DNA of 64,000 bases from Hahella sp. KA22 (GCF_004135205.1 NZ_CP035490.1:4693644-4757643); one strand, 5' to 3'; positions 1 to 10,139 are shown, counted from the stretch's first letter. Program-made: numbers and translations. Notes: a model not told the origin generated them from the letters alone.

Positions 1-51
1 AACCAAGGCAAGCATAGCCGGCCTTGATTTAACTAATAGAAGGTGATCCAT
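1..51 (-). CDS. Possible start of the next gene of the exopolysaccharide operon (partial, runs off the left edge)
   Basis: An ATG at 51-49 opens a frame of 17 codons that stays open to the window edge. The visible residues begin MDHLLLVKSR and become hydrophobic, as at the start of a signal peptide. An AAGGA stretch lies about 11 nt upstream, which is long for a ribosome-binding site. It follows the kinase homologue by 55 nt on the same strand. Loci of this type often continue with an outer-membrane protein of unknown function, but nothing here proves that identity. Confidence 0.35.
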   Translation of the reverse strand, partial: MDHLLLVKSRPAMLALV

Positions 52-106
52 GAAGGGACAGGTCCTTATGGTGGTTATATAGAAAGACAGTCTCTTTTAG
101 CTATTC

Positions 107-940
107 TCAGCCATTTACTAAGACTCCCGCGCACTTCTGCGACGGAATCGATGACACAGCGGACACAATCTGACTTTCTGTAACCCTTCCATGAGGTACG
201 ACAACTAATGTCAAATCACACAGCTCGGAGATAATCCGCGCATCGGGCGACACTGCAATCGAAGGAGTATCCAGAATGATAAAGCGGTCTGGATAGCGCT
301 TTCTTAATGAGTGCAAAAACTGCCTCATACGAAACGATGTAAAAAACTCTCCCGACGATTCTCGTCTACTTCCCGCCGGGATCAATCTCAGCCTTTTAAT
401 GCCTGTTGGGTAAATCACGGAGGCAATATCCATATCAGGATCTTCAATAAAGTCCGTCACCCCCAGATCAGGCATCAAATCCAAAATGTTATGCAGTGAT
501 GGCTCTCTCAGGTTGCAGTCAATAACCAATGCAGTCTTACTGCTGTCCAGGGCAAACGCTGCCGCCAGATTTATTGCCGCAAAGGACGCGCCACACCCTT
601 CCGTAACGCCTGTAACAGCCAAGGTGAAATTATTACCTTTGCTAATCTCCAGCAAACGAGTTCGCAACTCTCGGAACTTATCGATAATTGTACGATCAGG
701 AGATTCTGGATGAATAATTCGCTTCTGATTCAGATCGTCGACCGACAAGAGAGAAGGCTCTCTCATCTTGGCGATCTGTTTACTGATCACATAACGCTCT
801 ACGCTGCCAGACTTAACTTCCAGCGAGCTGGGCACCAGCACTCTATCAGCGGCGGAGTTATTAGGCTGAGGCTCTTTAGGTTTAGCCTGCCCTTTATCAA
901 GATCGTAAATATTTTTGATATTCTCTTGCTTATCGGTCAC
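107..940 (-). CDS. BY-kinase homologue of PEP-CTERM-type exopolysaccharide locus, degenerate nucleotide site
   Basis: Resembles the CpsD/CapB-type tyrosine autokinases that pair with Wzz-like proteins to control polysaccharide chain length at the inner membrane. I place the start at GTG 940: GGGAG sits 7 nt upstream and the GTG overlaps the TGA of the preceding gene (GTGA). An ATG at 967 would extend it but has no such site. The nucleotide site is abnormal. The loop reads GVTEGCGAS, with alanine where the Walker A lysine should be. The Walker A' segment reads VIDCNLR, with Asn in place of the second Asp of DxDxR. Only the Walker B-like FIILDTPS looks standard. The protein stops right after GVLVNG, so the C-terminal tyrosine cluster that BY-kinases autophosphorylate is absent. 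It may be a regulatory pseudokinase or a decaying gene. Confidence 0.8.
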   Translation of the reverse strand: MTDKQENIKNIYDLDKGQAKPKEPQPNNSAADRVLVPSSLEVKSGSVERYVISKQIAKMREPSLLSVDDLNQKRIIHPESPDRTIIDKFRELRTRLLEISKGNNFTLAVTGVTEGCGASFAAINLAAAFALDSSKTALVIDCNLREPSLHNILDLMPDLGVTDFIEDPDMDIASVIYPTGIKRLRLIPAGSRRESSGEFFTSFRMRQFLHSLRKRYPDRFIILDTPSIAVSPDARIISELCDLTLVVVPHGRVTESQIVSAVSSIPSQKCAGVLVNG

Positions 941-2450
941 AAGACAACTCCCGTATAACGCATCCACCCATAAACTAAATAAACGCCAATACTGACTAAT
1001 GCCAAGAAAAGAATGACTTTAGTTCGACGCCGGTCAATTCTCCGTTCCAATGGAGTGGAAATATAGGGAATCGTCGCCAACACAGGGATACCCGTATTTT
1101 CCTGCAAAATAGATCCAGTACGTACACGCGGGTCTACCTGACAGAACGCGACAGCTATGCCGATAGGCGCGAGAAAACCTAAAAACAGCCCCGCCATTGC
1201 AAAATGGCGGAAAGTAAACCCAGACGGCTTAAGCGGATAGGCCGACGGCTCATGAATCTTATAACTAAGCCCATGACCTTCTACATCCAGACGCATGGAA
1301 ACTCGCGCCTTCTCCCGACGTTTCAATAGATCGTCGTAGATATTCTTGTTAACCTCATAGTCCCTGGTTAGCTCAGCAATCTTCGCCTGATTCTCCTGAA
1401 TACGCTGCATCCTCGAGCGCTCTTTCTCCAATAAGGCCGCCAAGGACTTTTGTCTTGTACGCAATGTATCTATATTGGCGAGGGCTTTTGAGAGTTCGCT
1501 TTGCAACTCTTGATAGATAGGGTTAAAAGAAGATTCCGAGCGCGTAGACGAACCACCGCTGGACACCGCCTCTGCGCGCTGCTTCTCCAACTCAACTATT
1601 TGTTGCTTCAACGCGATAATGTCAGGATAGCTATCCAGATAAATCAATCGCAAGGAATCAAGCTTTTTATTTAACTCATCAATGCGAGTTTGATACGCAT
1701 CATCAGCGACTTCTCTTCTCACAACTCGAGATTGTCCAGAAAGTTGCGATTGCAGCGCATCCCTCTGAGCTATCGCCTCCTTGAGGGCTAGCTCCGCCTC
1801 TTCAATCTGACGTTCAAGACCAGATAATCTCGATCCTACGGACTCTGCAGTTCCATCCACATTGTCCTGCAGAAAATTTTTCAAGCGTTCTTCAGAAGCC
1901 TGTAACTGCGTTTGGTATGCCTTAACTTGCTTATCAACAAACTCATACGCATTGCGGCTCTCTTCACGCTTGCTATTTTCGGTTTCTTCAATAAAGAGCT
2001 GCGTCAACTCACGAGTCACATCAAAGACTCGTTGCGCACTAGAATCCTTGTATTCTATTTCAATAAAGTTAGGGGCACCGGTCTTCTTGACCGCGACATT
2101 ATTTCGCACTTTTGAAATAATGCCTTCCTTCGCAGCATCTGATTTTACAGCCCCCAGATATCTTCCATTTCTGCGAGACGGGTCAGAACTCTCCTCGACA
2201 ACATAACCTCTTCAACAGAAGCAACGTGATCTTTCACTTTGGTGGTTAGGGCTGAGCCATCCATCAGAGGCCGAATGATATTTTGATCATCGACGTATAT
2301 AACGCTTCGTGAAGTAAACTGCTGCGGCCAAAATGCGCCCACGACAAGCGTTCCGAAGCTGACAGCAAGAAAAACAAAGAACGACAGCCATTTCCGGGAG
2401 CGAATCTCCCTGAAGGCTTCTTTTGGTAGCTGATCTAAAGGAACCGCCAT
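937..2450 (-). pseudogene. Wzz/GumC-like chain-length determinant, split by a frameshift at a G5 run
   Basis: Two minus-strand frames make one protein. The first (2450 to a stop at 2145-2147) holds an N-terminal Wzz domain and the first membrane helix. The second (readable from about 2151 to 937) holds a long coiled coil and a second helix near its end, ending RRRTKVI plus a short membrane tail. They join at five Gs (2151-2155). One extra G, or a -1 slip, gives a continuous product of about 504 residues, near the usual length of this family. Residues at the join (AVKSDAAKEGIISKVR) read well in the second frame, so little has been lost. It could be a real null mutation, a sequencing error or recoding. 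The heptamer is not a good slippery site. It lies between the export lipoprotein and the kinase homologue. Confidence 0.8.
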
Positions 2451-2521
2451 ATCATTGCACCAGCATAGTCATAAGAGAAAAGTTCTGTCTCAAATTCAAT
2501 TTCGCCCCCAACTGCGTCGTA

Positions 2522-3160
2522 TTACAACACCTTCTCAGGAACAGTAATTATATCCCCAGGGTTCAACTCATAGTTGGTGGTCACGTCGCCTTCCTGAAAG
2601 ATTTCATTTAATTTTACAGGAATGATGACGGTCTTCCCTTGATACTGCCTGTACAGCACGCCGCCGTCTCCGCTGGCGAAGTCATTCAGCCCGCCGGCAG
2701 TCAATACGACATCCATGACAGTCATACCATGACGGTAAGGTATTGAAATTGGCGACTTCACCGCGCCAGTAACGCGCACCCTACTGGAAAACTCATAGCT
2801 CTGCATTCCGGTGACAACAACGCTTACCTGAGGCTCGCGAATATAAACCGATAGCTTTTGCTTGATTTCCTCTGCCAGCTGAGCCGGAGTTTTGCCGGAC
2901 GCTACGATATCGCCAACCAGTGTCGTAGACAATTTGCCATCCGGCCTAATTGGCACGCTTCCAGATAACTCCGGGTTGCGCCAAACATTTATATTAACCA
3001 CATCGCCAGGCCCTAGAATATACGATTCCAGCATCTTCGGCCGGTCTTTCAGAGCGGCGCTAACCAAAGCATTGTCGGAAGGCTTAACCGTGCTGCAGGC
3101 GCTAAACAGCACAGCCAGCAATGCTAGAACGCATATTTTCAAGGCGTTAATTTTCATCAT
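2522..3160 (-). CDS. Wza-like polysaccharide export lipoprotein
   Basis: The N-terminus is a lipoprotein signal: a short basic start, a hydrophobic stretch and the lipobox LFSAC with the lipidated cysteine at residue 22. A poly_export (Wza N-terminal) domain follows (LGPGDVVNINVWRNPELSG region), then an SLBB-type domain (VRVTGAVKSPISIPYR). At 212 residues it is short, matching the export protein of PEP-CTERM-associated EPS loci and not full-length Wza of about 380. It should sit in the outer membrane as part of the EPS exit channel. Two tandem ATGs (3160 and 3157) are possible starts, behind GGGA. The Wzz-like gene follows after 71 nt. Confidence 0.9.
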   Translation of the reverse strand: MMKINALKICVLALLAVLFSACSTVKPSDNALVSAALKDRPKMLESYILGPGDVVNINVWRNPELSGSVPIRPDGKLSTTLVGDIVASGKTPAQLAEEIKQKLSVYIREPQVSVVVTGMQSYEFSSRVRVTGAVKSPISIPYRHGMTVMDVVLTAGGLNDFASGDGGVLYRQYQGKTVIIPVKLNEIFQEGDVTTNYELNPGDIITVPEKVL

Positions 3161-3296
3161 TAGTATCCCAAGTTAATCAGCAGTTGAATCCAATGCGACT
3201 CGTCAGCAGCCAGGTTTTTCCGGATAGTTTTCCAACATTACGCCCTGCCAAATACTTCAAAACAATGATGCCAATGTTAAAAACCCGAGCGCCCGC

Positions 3297-4706
3297 TTAC
3301 CGGGAGCCTTTCTTAAACAAAATAACCTCAACGGTCTGAATTAATACAATCAAATCAAGCAGTAGGCTCTGATTTTTAATGTAGTATAAATCATACCGCA
3401 GCTTCTCCTTGGTGTCCTCCTCACTATCGGCGTAAGCAAAACAGAGCTGCGCCCAACCGGTAATACCGGGCTTCACTCTATGCCTTTCGTTGTAGTAAGG
3501 AATCTTTTCCGAAAGCTTTTCCACAAATATAGGCCTTTCCGGGCGCGGCCCGACTACAGCCATATCTCCGAGCAAAACATTAAAAATTTGCGGCAGCTCG
3601 TCGATACGCACTTTACGAATAAAGCCGCCTATACGGGTCACACGAGTGTCATTTTTCTGCGCCCAGACAGCGCCATGCTTTTCTGCATCGACCCTCATGC
3701 TCCGAAACTTCATAACAGGAAATGGCTGACCGTTTAGCCCCACCCTCTCCTGCTTGTATAACACGGGGGCCGACCAGCCTTCCTCAAGCTTAATGGCAAG
3801 CACCGTCAATAACATAATAGGCCAAGTCACGAGCAACAGGCTTAGACTGGATAAAATATCAAACCCACGCTTGGTAATGCTGCGGGTGGAAACAGCTCCA
3901 AACCCGTCAGCGAAGATCATCCAGCTGGGCTGGATCAGATCAAGCGCCACCTTGCGTCCTTCGCGCTCCAGGAATGTAGGCGCGTCCACGATATGCACGC
4001 CCTCCATCTTGCATTCCAACAGATCATCCAGGGGCAACTTTTTCCTGCGGTCATCCAGCGCGATAACAATTTCATCGACAGGATGCTGTAGAACGTACTC
4101 TTTCAACGTTCCAGGAATCGTCAACACTTTCTGATGAGGCACCTTGACCTCTTCATCAAGCCCAGGCACAAACCCCATCAACTCAACGCCTCGGCGGTCC
4201 AGGGGCTCTTTTAGATCTTCATAGAGATTACTCGCGCGATTTCCCGCCCCGAGCACCAGGACGTTGCGCTTGAAGCTTTGTTCATTGGCGAAAAACAGGA
4301 ACAGGCTACGGGATATTCCCAGGATAAAAATCGCCAGGACCGAGGAAAGAGCCAGGACGCCTTTGCCGAAATACCATAACCAGGATTCGGTTACATAAAA
4401 TAAAAACGACAAACCTGCGGCGGACATGAGAATCGAGAATATCGTTCTCAACATCATGCCCGACATACCCTCTTGGGTTTTCGCGGGATAGACCCCCATT
4501 GCGATCATGATGATCAGGTTCACCGCCGCGAAGGTCAGGGCCTCGGGAAAGGCGACCTGATAGTTATCAAGGAAAAAATTAATTTCGCCGAAATAACGGA
4601 AGAAAACGCCACAGTAAAATACTACGCCTAAGACCACCAGGTCCGCGGCGCCCATGATAATGTAGGGCAAATGTATGTAATGCCGGAATATACGTACGTG
4701 GGCCAA
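3297..4706 (-). CDS. Undecaprenyl-phosphate sugar-phosphate transferase, EpsB-type (initiating enzyme)
   Basis: Polyprenol phosphate sugar transferase that starts EPS repeat-unit assembly on the lipid carrier. The N-terminal half has four to five membrane helices and a CoA-binding-like Rossmann segment (NVLVLGAGNRASNLYEDL). The C-terminal half is the bacterial sugar transferase domain, with KRGFDILSS, the KFRSMRVDAE motif, RIDELPQ and VGPRPERP. This architecture fits the PEP-CTERM-associated sugar transferase family. I choose TTG at 4706: AAGGAG lies 7 nt upstream, and the product then begins AHVRIFRHYI as relatives do. A GTG at 4727 is the longer alternative, but the AAGGAG would then lie inside the gene. 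First gene of the operon. Confidence 0.88.
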   Translation of the reverse strand: MAHVRIFRHYIHLPYIIMGAADLVVLGVVFYCGVFFRYFGEINFFLDNYQVAFPEALTFAAVNLIIMIAMGVYPAKTQEGMSGMMLRTIFSILMSAAGLSFLFYVTESWLWYFGKGVLALSSVLAIFILGISRSLFLFFANEQSFKRNVLVLGAGNRASNLYEDLKEPLDRRGVELMGFVPGLDEEVKVPHQKVLTIPGTLKEYVLQHPVDEIVIALDDRRKKLPLDDLLECKMEGVHIVDAPTFLEREGRKVALDLIQPSWMIFADGFGAVSTRSITKRGFDILSSLSLLLVTWPIMLLTVLAIKLEEGWSAPVLYKQERVGLNGQPFPVMKFRSMRVDAEKHGAVWAQKNDTRVTRIGGFIRKVRIDELPQIFNVLLGDMAVVGPRPERPIFVEKLSEKIPYYNERHRVKPGITGWAQLCFAYADSEEDTKEKLRYDLYYIKNQSLLLDLIVLIQTVEVILFKKGSR

Positions 4707-5115
4707 GCCTTTTCTCCTTACCAACACGGACTTGCAGCCTAGACTTGAGGGCCGCTCATGCTATCAAATTTTTTTGGACAACTTAAGTTAAGCAAATACA
4801 AAAGAGTATTGTTAAACTAAATTCAAATATCTTGGCGCGTATTTTCCGATATACTTGCGCGGCGACGCGCTTTGGCTAAATTTCTCAAGAGTTCGCTTGA
4901 TATTGCCACAATGGTCGAGATGCGCAATTCAGTCCAAACGAAGTCTTGAATGATTTAGCCTTAAGCGCATGATCCAATCATGGATGCGCGGGTATTTTTC
5001 CTGAGTTTCCACGGAACTGCCAAGGGCTTCCGCGGAGACCGTCTAACGACGGACGCTCATTATAGTTCGATTTTTTAAATAAAATACTACTACTATCTCG
5101 CTTAAAGGGTTTCCA
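4707..5115. other. Divergent intergenic region between EPS operon and UDP-sugar dehydrogenase
   Basis: About 400 nt without a convincing gene. It must hold the promoters of both divergent units. The left part is AT-rich (4760-4850) and includes a 10-bp palindrome AACTTAAGTT. A GCGCG/CGCGC hairpin lies near 4857-4870. An AT-rich block at 5060-5095 precedes the dehydrogenase. I found no clear -35/-10 pair or named operator. Confidence 0.5.
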
Positions 5116-6393
5116 ATGACAGATTTGAGGAACGCAAAAATTGCAGTTGTGGGCCTGGGTTATGTTGGCCTGCCACTGGCCGTCGAGTTCGGCAAGAAGT
5201 TCTCTACCGTTGGCTTTGACATCAACGCCGCCCGTATTGAGGAGCTGAAATCCGGTAAAGACAGCACATTGGAAGTGGAACCCGAACTACTTGCTGAAGC
5301 CAATAAACTTTCCTACAGCAGCAAACTTGAAGATATACAATCCTGTAATGTTTACATTGTCACCGTCCCAACGCCCATCGACGACTTCAAGACACCCGAC
5401 TTAAGACCGTTACAATCAGCCAGCCGCACTATCGGCAAAGTACTGAAAAAAGATGACATTGTTATTTACGAGTCCACCGTTTATCCCGGCGCAACGGAAG
5501 AAGTCTGCGTTCCAATACTTGAAGAGATCTCTGGACTGACGTTCAATCAGGACTTTTTCGCTGGCTATAGCCCCGAGCGAATTAATCCGGGGGACAAGGA
5601 GCACAGGGTCATCAACATTTTGAAGGTCACCTCCGGCTCCACTCCAGAAATCGCCCAGTACGTAGATGAGCTCTACGCCTCCATCATTGTCGCAGGCACC
5701 CACAAAGCGAGCAGCATCAAGGTTGCTGAAGCGGCCAAGGTTATCGAAAACACGCAGCGCGACGTCAATATTGCGCTAATCAATGAGCTGTCATTGATTT
5801 TCGAAAAGCTGGGCATCGACACTTTAGAAGTACTCGAGGCAGCCGGCACCAAGTGGAATTTCCTCCCCTTCCGCCCTGGCCTGGTTGGCGGCCACTGCAT
5901 CGGTGTCGACCCCTACTACCTGACCTACAAAGCCCAGGCGGTCGGTCACCACCCTGAAATTATCCTGTCCGGCCGACGCATTAACGACGGTATGGGCGAA
6001 CATGTGGCGGAACGCGTCATTCGCATGATGACGCAACGTAAACAACATGTGGCCGAAGCCAACATTCTTGTATTGGGATTGACGTTCAAGGAGAACTGCC
6101 CCGACATCCGCAACACTCGCGTAGTCGACGTTATCAGCGCCTTTGAGTCATACAACGCCAATGTTGATGTCTATGACCCCTGGGCCAGCCCTGCGGAAGC
6201 GGAGCACGAATACGGCATTCGCGTTATTCCAGAGCTGAAAACAAACCATTATGACGCCATTATTCTCACTGTGGCTCATAAGCAGTTCAAAGATATGGGA
6301 ATAGAAAATATCCGCAAACTCGGTAAGGACAACCACGTCCTCTTCGACGTCAAATATGTTCTTCCGAAAGACTTGGTGGATGGACGCCTGTAA
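5116..6393 (+). CDS. UDP-N-acetyl-hexosamine 6-dehydrogenase (WbpO/TviB type)
   Basis: Oxidises the C6 hydroxyl of a UDP-N-acetylhexosamine (GlcNAc or GalNAc) to the uronic acid with NAD+, supplying an acidic sugar for surface polysaccharide. The N-terminal Rossmann motif GLGYVG is at residues 13-18 and TVPTP near 83-87. The central helix carries Lys208 and Asn212. The catalytic Cys261 sits in [12 protein letters not shown], followed by the C-terminal UDP-binding domain ([15 protein letters not shown]). The 425-residue length and the [14 protein letters not shown] block fit TviB/WbpO better than UDP-glucose dehydrogenase. AAGGG lies 6 nt before the ATG. It is transcribed away from the EPS operon and probably feeds it. 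The exact sugar cannot be told from sequence. Confidence 0.9.
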   Translation: MTDLRNAKIAVVGLGYVGLPLAVEFGKKFSTVGFDINAARIEELKSGKDSTLEVEPELLAEANKLSYSSKLEDIQSCNVYIVTVPTPIDDFKTPDLRPLQSASRTIGKVLKKDDIVIYESTVYPGATEEVCVPILEEISGLTFNQDFFAGYSPERINPGDKEHRVINILKVTSGSTPEIAQYVDELYASIIVAGTHKASSIKVAEAAKVIENTQRDVNIALINELSLIFEKLGIDTLEVLEAAGTKWNFLPFRPGLVGGHCIGVDPYYLTYKAQAVGHHPEIILSGRRINDGMGEHVAERVIRMMTQRKQHVAEANILVLGLTFKENCPDIRNTRVVDVISAFESYNANVDVYDPWASPAEAEHEYGIRVIPELKTNHYDAIILTVAHKQFKDMGIENIRKLGKDNHVLFDVKYVLPKDLVDGRL

Positions 6394-6414
6394 GACCAGC
6401 TGACGTTTACGTAC

Positions 6415-6442
6415 AAAAAAAGCGCGAATTCTCGCGCTTTTT
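6415..6442. terminator. Bidirectional Rho-independent terminator
   Basis: Stem GCGCGA/TCGCGC (6422-6427 and 6432-6437) with an ATTC loop. An A-tract lies on the left and a T-tract on the right, so it can end transcription from the UDP-sugar dehydrogenase (plus) and from prpD (minus). Confidence 0.9.
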
Positions 6443-6491
6443 TAATTTGGCGCCACCCTCTTTTAAGCAGGGCGGCGCATGCTCACAAAAA

Positions 6492-7976
6492 TCAGATAAC
6501 GAATAGATCCATAAACTCGTTAACGGGCGTCGCCTCCAGCTTTCTCTGATCTTTACACAGAGCAAAAATATCCTCGCAGCGCTTACCGGGGAAACGCGTC
6601 GCCAAATTGGCGCGGAATTTTTTCTCTAATAAAGGAATACCTTCCTCGCGGCGACGGCGATGTCCAACCGGATATTCCACTTCAACTTTATCCGTGGACG
6701 TTCCGTCTTTAAAGAACACCTGCACTGCGTTGGCGATTGAGCGCTTGTCCGGCTCGTGATATTCCTGACTGTAGCGCTTATCTTCTACAATTTCCATTTT
6801 GTTGCGCAACTCATCTATGATCGGGTTCGCAGCATGGAAGTCATCTTCATAATGCTCCGCCACCAGATTACCGAACGCCAACGGCACTGCGGTCATGTAT
6901 TGCAGACAGTGATCACGATCCGCCGCATTCGCCAGAGGGCCAACTTTAGAAATAATACGAATCGCGGATTCATGGGTCGTGATAACGATCTTATCGATAT
7001 CCTGCAACCGGTCTTTGACCTGTGGATACAGCGTAACTGCCGCTTCCGCCGCGGTTTGGGAGTGGAATTCCGCGGGGAAAGAGATCTTGAACAATACGTT
7101 TTCCATCACGTATGAGCCGTAATCTCTCTGGAATTTAAACACACGATCTTCAGGCGCCTTCACTTTTTGATCCGCCACGGTTTTGCTGAAGGACACGTCA
7201 TAGAACCCCCATTGCGGAGCCGTCAGGACACCCGGAATTCCCATCTCACCGCGCATACTGATGTCAGCCAGACGCACCGCCCGAGAAGTTGCGTCACCCG
7301 CCGCCCAGGACTTGCGTGAACCGGCATTAGGCGCATGGCGATAAGTACGCAGCGAAGAGCCATCTACCCAGGCTTGCGAGACCGCCGCCATAATCTGCTC
7401 TCTATCTCCGCCTTTCAGCTTGGTCACCACTGCAGTGGACGCAATGCGCACCAACAGCACATGACACAGACCCACGCGATTGAAACTGTTCTCCAGGGCA
7501 ATGACGCCCTGGATTTCATGCGCCATAATCATGGCTTCCAGAACATCTCGCATAGTCAAAGGCTCTTTGCCCGCAGCGACGCGCTTCTGAGACAAGTAGT
7601 CCGCCACCGCCAGAATACCGCCCAGGTTATCGGAGGGATGCCCCCACTCCGCCGCCAGCCAAGTATCGTTGTAATCCAGCCAGCGAATGATACAGCCGAT
7701 ATCCCAAGCCGCCTTGACAGGGTCCAAACGGAATTGCGTACCAGGAACACGAGCGCCATTGGGCACAACCGTGCCTTCTACAATCGGCCCCAAGTGCTTG
7801 GTGCACTCAGGGAATCTCAGCGCCAACAGACCGCACCCCAGAGTGTCCATCAAGCAGTTTCTTGCCGTGTCCAGCGCTTCCTGGGATTCGATTTTGAAAT
7901 TCAGTACATAATCAGCAATGTCCTGAATGACCTTGTCATAATCAGGACGATCATTCAGATCTACATTAGCACCCAT
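6492..7976 (-). CDS. prpD: 2-Methylcitrate dehydratase PrpD
   Basis: MmgE/PrpD-family enzyme of 494 residues that dehydrates 2-methylcitrate to 2-methyl-cis-aconitate in the cytoplasmic methylcitrate cycle. The N-terminal helical domain carries the family block [17 protein letters not shown] and a conserved [19 protein letters not shown] segment. The C-terminal domain ends in the usual [19 protein letters not shown] region. GAGGA precedes the ATG by about 9 nt. It is the last gene of the prp operon, 30 nt behind prpC. The locus uses PrpD itself, as in enteric bacteria, and not the AcnD/PrpF pair common in other gammaproteobacteria. Neither of those lies nearby. Confidence 0.95.
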   Translation of the reverse strand: MGANVDLNDRPDYDKVIQDIADYVLNFKIESQEALDTARNCLMDTLGCGLLALRFPECTKHLGPIVEGTVVPNGARVPGTQFRLDPVKAAWDIGCIIRWLDYNDTWLAAEWGHPSDNLGGILAVADYLSQKRVAAGKEPLTMRDVLEAMIMAHEIQGVIALENSFNRVGLCHVLLVRIASTAVVTKLKGGDREQIMAAVSQAWVDGSSLRTYRHAPNAGSRKSWAAGDATSRAVRLADISMRGEMGIPGVLTAPQWGFYDVSFSKTVADQKVKAPEDRVFKFQRDYGSYVMENVLFKISFPAEFHSQTAAEAAVTLYPQVKDRLQDIDKIVITTHESAIRIISKVGPLANAADRDHCLQYMTAVPLAFGNLVAEHYEDDFHAANPIIDELRNKMEIVEDKRYSQEYHEPDKRSIANAVQVFFKDGTSTDKVEVEYPVGHRRRREEGIPLLEKKFRANLATRFPGKRCEDIFALCKDQRKLEATPVNEFMDLFVI

Positions 7977-8006
7977 TCTCTTTCTTCCTCAACTTGGTTG
8001 TTCGTA

Positions 8007-9134
8007 TTAATGACGCTGTTCAATCGGAGTCCATTCAGCGGATTCCGGACCGGTATAGTCCGCTGAGGGCCGAATAATGCGATTGTTCTCACGCTGCTCT
8101 TTCACATGCGCAGCCCATCCGGTCAGTCGCGACATAACAAAAATCGGCGTGAACAATTCGGTGGGAATGCCCATGAAGTGATAGGCGGAAGCATGGAAAA
8201 AGTCCGCGTTGCAGAATAGTTTTTTCTCACGCCACATGACTTCTTCACAGCGCACGGAAACCGGATAGAGCACTTTATCGCCCACTTTTTCCGACAGCTT
8301 TTGCGCCCACTTCTTAATAATCGCGTTACGAGGATCGGATTCACGATAGATGGCGTGTCCGAAGCCCATAATTTTTTCCTTGCGCTCCAGCATGCCCATG
8401 ACCTTTTCTTCCGCATCGTCGGGGCTCGTGAACTTTTCAATCATCGCCATCGCCGCTTCGTTGGCGCCGCCGTGTAACGGACCGCGCAGCGAACCAATAG
8501 CGCCGGTAATGCATGAATGGATGTCCGACAAGGTAGAAGCGCAAACCCTCGCCGTAAATGTCGAGGCGTTGAACTCATGTTCCGCATACAAAATCAGAGA
8601 AGCATGCATCACTTTTTCATGCAAAGCATCCGGCTTGCTTCCATGCAGCATGTGCAGAAAGTGAGCGCCGATGGAGTCGTCGTCAGTTTCCGTTTCAATA
8701 CGCACGCCGTCCTGACTGAAGCGATGCCAGTAACAAATGATGGACGGGAAAAGCGCCAACATGCGGTCGATATGATCATCCTGTTGAGAAAAATCCGCCT
8801 CCGTCTCCAAAACGCCCAGCATGGAGCACCCGGTTCTCATCACGTCCATAGGGTGCGCATCGGCGGGAATTCTCTCCAAGACCTCCTTAAGGGCCTGAGG
8901 CAATGACCGCAGCGACTTCAACTTCGCCTTGTAGGCGCTCAGCTCCGCGTGGTTGGGCAGCTTGCCTCGCAGCAGCAAATAGGCCACTTCCTCAAATTCA
9001 GCCTTATCGGCAAGCACTTCAATGCCGTATCCCCGATAAGTCAAACCATGCCCTGACTGACCTACTGTGCACAGCGCCGTCTGTCCTGCGACCTGACCTC
9101 TCAGGCCCGCGCCTCCAATATTTTTTTCCGCCAT
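8007..9134 (-). CDS. prpC: 2-Methylcitrate synthase PrpC
   Basis: Citrate-synthase-fold enzyme of 375 residues that condenses propionyl-CoA with oxaloacetate. Conserved catalytic segments are visible: the histidine regions in LRGPLHGGANEAAM and MGFGHAIYRESDPRN, and the late block NADFFHASAYHFMGIPTELFTPIF. The N-terminus (GLRGQVAGQTALCTVGQSGHGLTYRGY) is typical of PrpC and lacks the extra N-terminal domain of the housekeeping GltA. AGGAG lies 8 nt before the ATG. It sits between prpB (78 nt gap) and prpD (30 nt gap), which fixes its role. Confidence 0.95.
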   Translation of the reverse strand: MAEKNIGGAGLRGQVAGQTALCTVGQSGHGLTYRGYGIEVLADKAEFEEVAYLLLRGKLPNHAELSAYKAKLKSLRSLPQALKEVLERIPADAHPMDVMRTGCSMLGVLETEADFSQQDDHIDRMLALFPSIICYWHRFSQDGVRIETETDDDSIGAHFLHMLHGSKPDALHEKVMHASLILYAEHEFNASTFTARVCASTLSDIHSCITGAIGSLRGPLHGGANEAAMAMIEKFTSPDDAEEKVMGMLERKEKIMGFGHAIYRESDPRNAIIKKWAQKLSEKVGDKVLYPVSVRCEEVMWREKKLFCNADFFHASAYHFMGIPTELFTPIFVMSRLTGWAAHVKEQRENNRIIRPSADYTGPESAEWTPIEQRH

Positions 9135-9212
9135 TGCTAATTCTCCTCTTGCATCAGACTGTTTTAAGAGTTTCGCTAATGCGAAACCTCAATGCTTGCA
9201 GCGACTTATGCG

Positions 9213-10091
9213 TTATTTGTTTTTTCCCGCCGCAAACAGCGCATCCAATTTCTTTTCGTAATCGTGATATCCCAGAAAATCGTATAGCTCCATACGAGTC
9301 TGCATGGAGTCGACCACTTCTTTCTGATCGCCTTTACTCAAAATACTTTCGTACACATTCAAGGCTGCGCGATTCATCGCCCTGAAAGCGCTCAACGGAT
9401 ATAAAACCATCGCCACGCCGACGCAGGCCAACTCAGCCTTGTTGTATAAAGGGGTTTGCCCGAACTCAGTAATATTGGCCAGAATAGGCGCGCTCAGCGC
9501 ATCCGTGAAGGACTGATAATGCTCCAGCTCCGTCACCGCTTCAGCAAAGATGCCGTCGGCGCCAGCCTCCAGACAGGCGCCGGCGCGGTCAATCGCCGCC
9601 TGCAACCCTTCCTGAGCAAACGCATCCGTTCGCGCCATGATGAAGAAGTCTTTGTCCGTACGCGCGTCCGCCGCGGCCTTGATCCGGTCCACCATTTCTT
9701 CCTGGCTGACAATCTCTTTATTGGGTCTGTGGCCGCAGCGTTTTTGCGCCACCTGATCTTCGATGTGAACCGCCGCAGCCCCGGCGCGAATCATTTCTTT
9801 GACCGTACGCGAGATATTGAAAGCGCCGCCCCACCCGGTATCGATATCGACCAACAAAGGCAGCTCTGACGCGGCTGTAATCCTGCGCACATCTTCCAGG
9901 ACGTCGTTCATGCTGGTCATTCCCAAATCAGGAAGTCCAAATGACGCATTGGCCACGCCACCACCTGACAAGTAAATAGCCTGATGCCCTACTCTTTCCG
10001 CCATCATCGCGCAATAGGCGTTGATAGCCCCGACAATTTGCAGCGGCTGGTTATCTTCTAGCGCTTTGCGAAAGCGACGTCCTGCTGACAT
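9213..10091 (-). CDS. prpB: 2-Methylisocitrate lyase PrpB
   Basis: Isocitrate-lyase-superfamily enzyme that cleaves 2-methylisocitrate to pyruvate and succinate, the last step of the methylcitrate cycle. The active-site loop KRCGHRPNK with the catalytic cysteine is intact, as are the metal-ligand blocks [17 protein letters not shown] and FIMARTDA. I choose ATG 10091: GGGGG stands about 5 nt upstream and the product (292 residues, beginning [11 protein letters not shown]) aligns with other PrpB N-termini. An upstream ATG at 10133 would add 14 residues. It follows the GntR gene closely, so regulator and enzymes probably share a transcript. Confidence 0.95.
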   Translation of the reverse strand: MSAGRRFRKALEDNQPLQIVGAINAYCAMMAERVGHQAIYLSGGGVANASFGLPDLGMTSMNDVLEDVRRITAASELPLLVDIDTGWGGAFNISRTVKEMIRAGAAAVHIEDQVAQKRCGHRPNKEIVSQEEMVDRIKAAADARTDKDFFIMARTDAFAQEGLQAAIDRAGACLEAGADGIFAEAVTELEHYQSFTDALSAPILANITEFGQTPLYNKAELACVGVAMVLYPLSAFRAMNRAALNVYESILSKGDQKEVVDSMQTRMELYDFLGYHDYEKKLDALFAAGKNK

Positions 10092-10139
10092 ATAAGCCCC
10101 CTGTTGCATACCATTGAGAGATGGAAAATTCACAGCCTG

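Noticed and set aside
941-967. ATG start at 967 for the EPS kinase homologue
   Set aside because: It overlaps the upstream gene by about 30 nt and lacks a ribosome-binding site, while GTG 940 has GGGAG 7 nt ahead and the GTGA overlap.
2151-2155. Programmed -1 frameshift in the Wzz-like gene
   Set aside because: The site lacks an X XXY YYZ slippery heptamer and I saw no clear downstream stimulator, so mutation or sequencing error is more likely.
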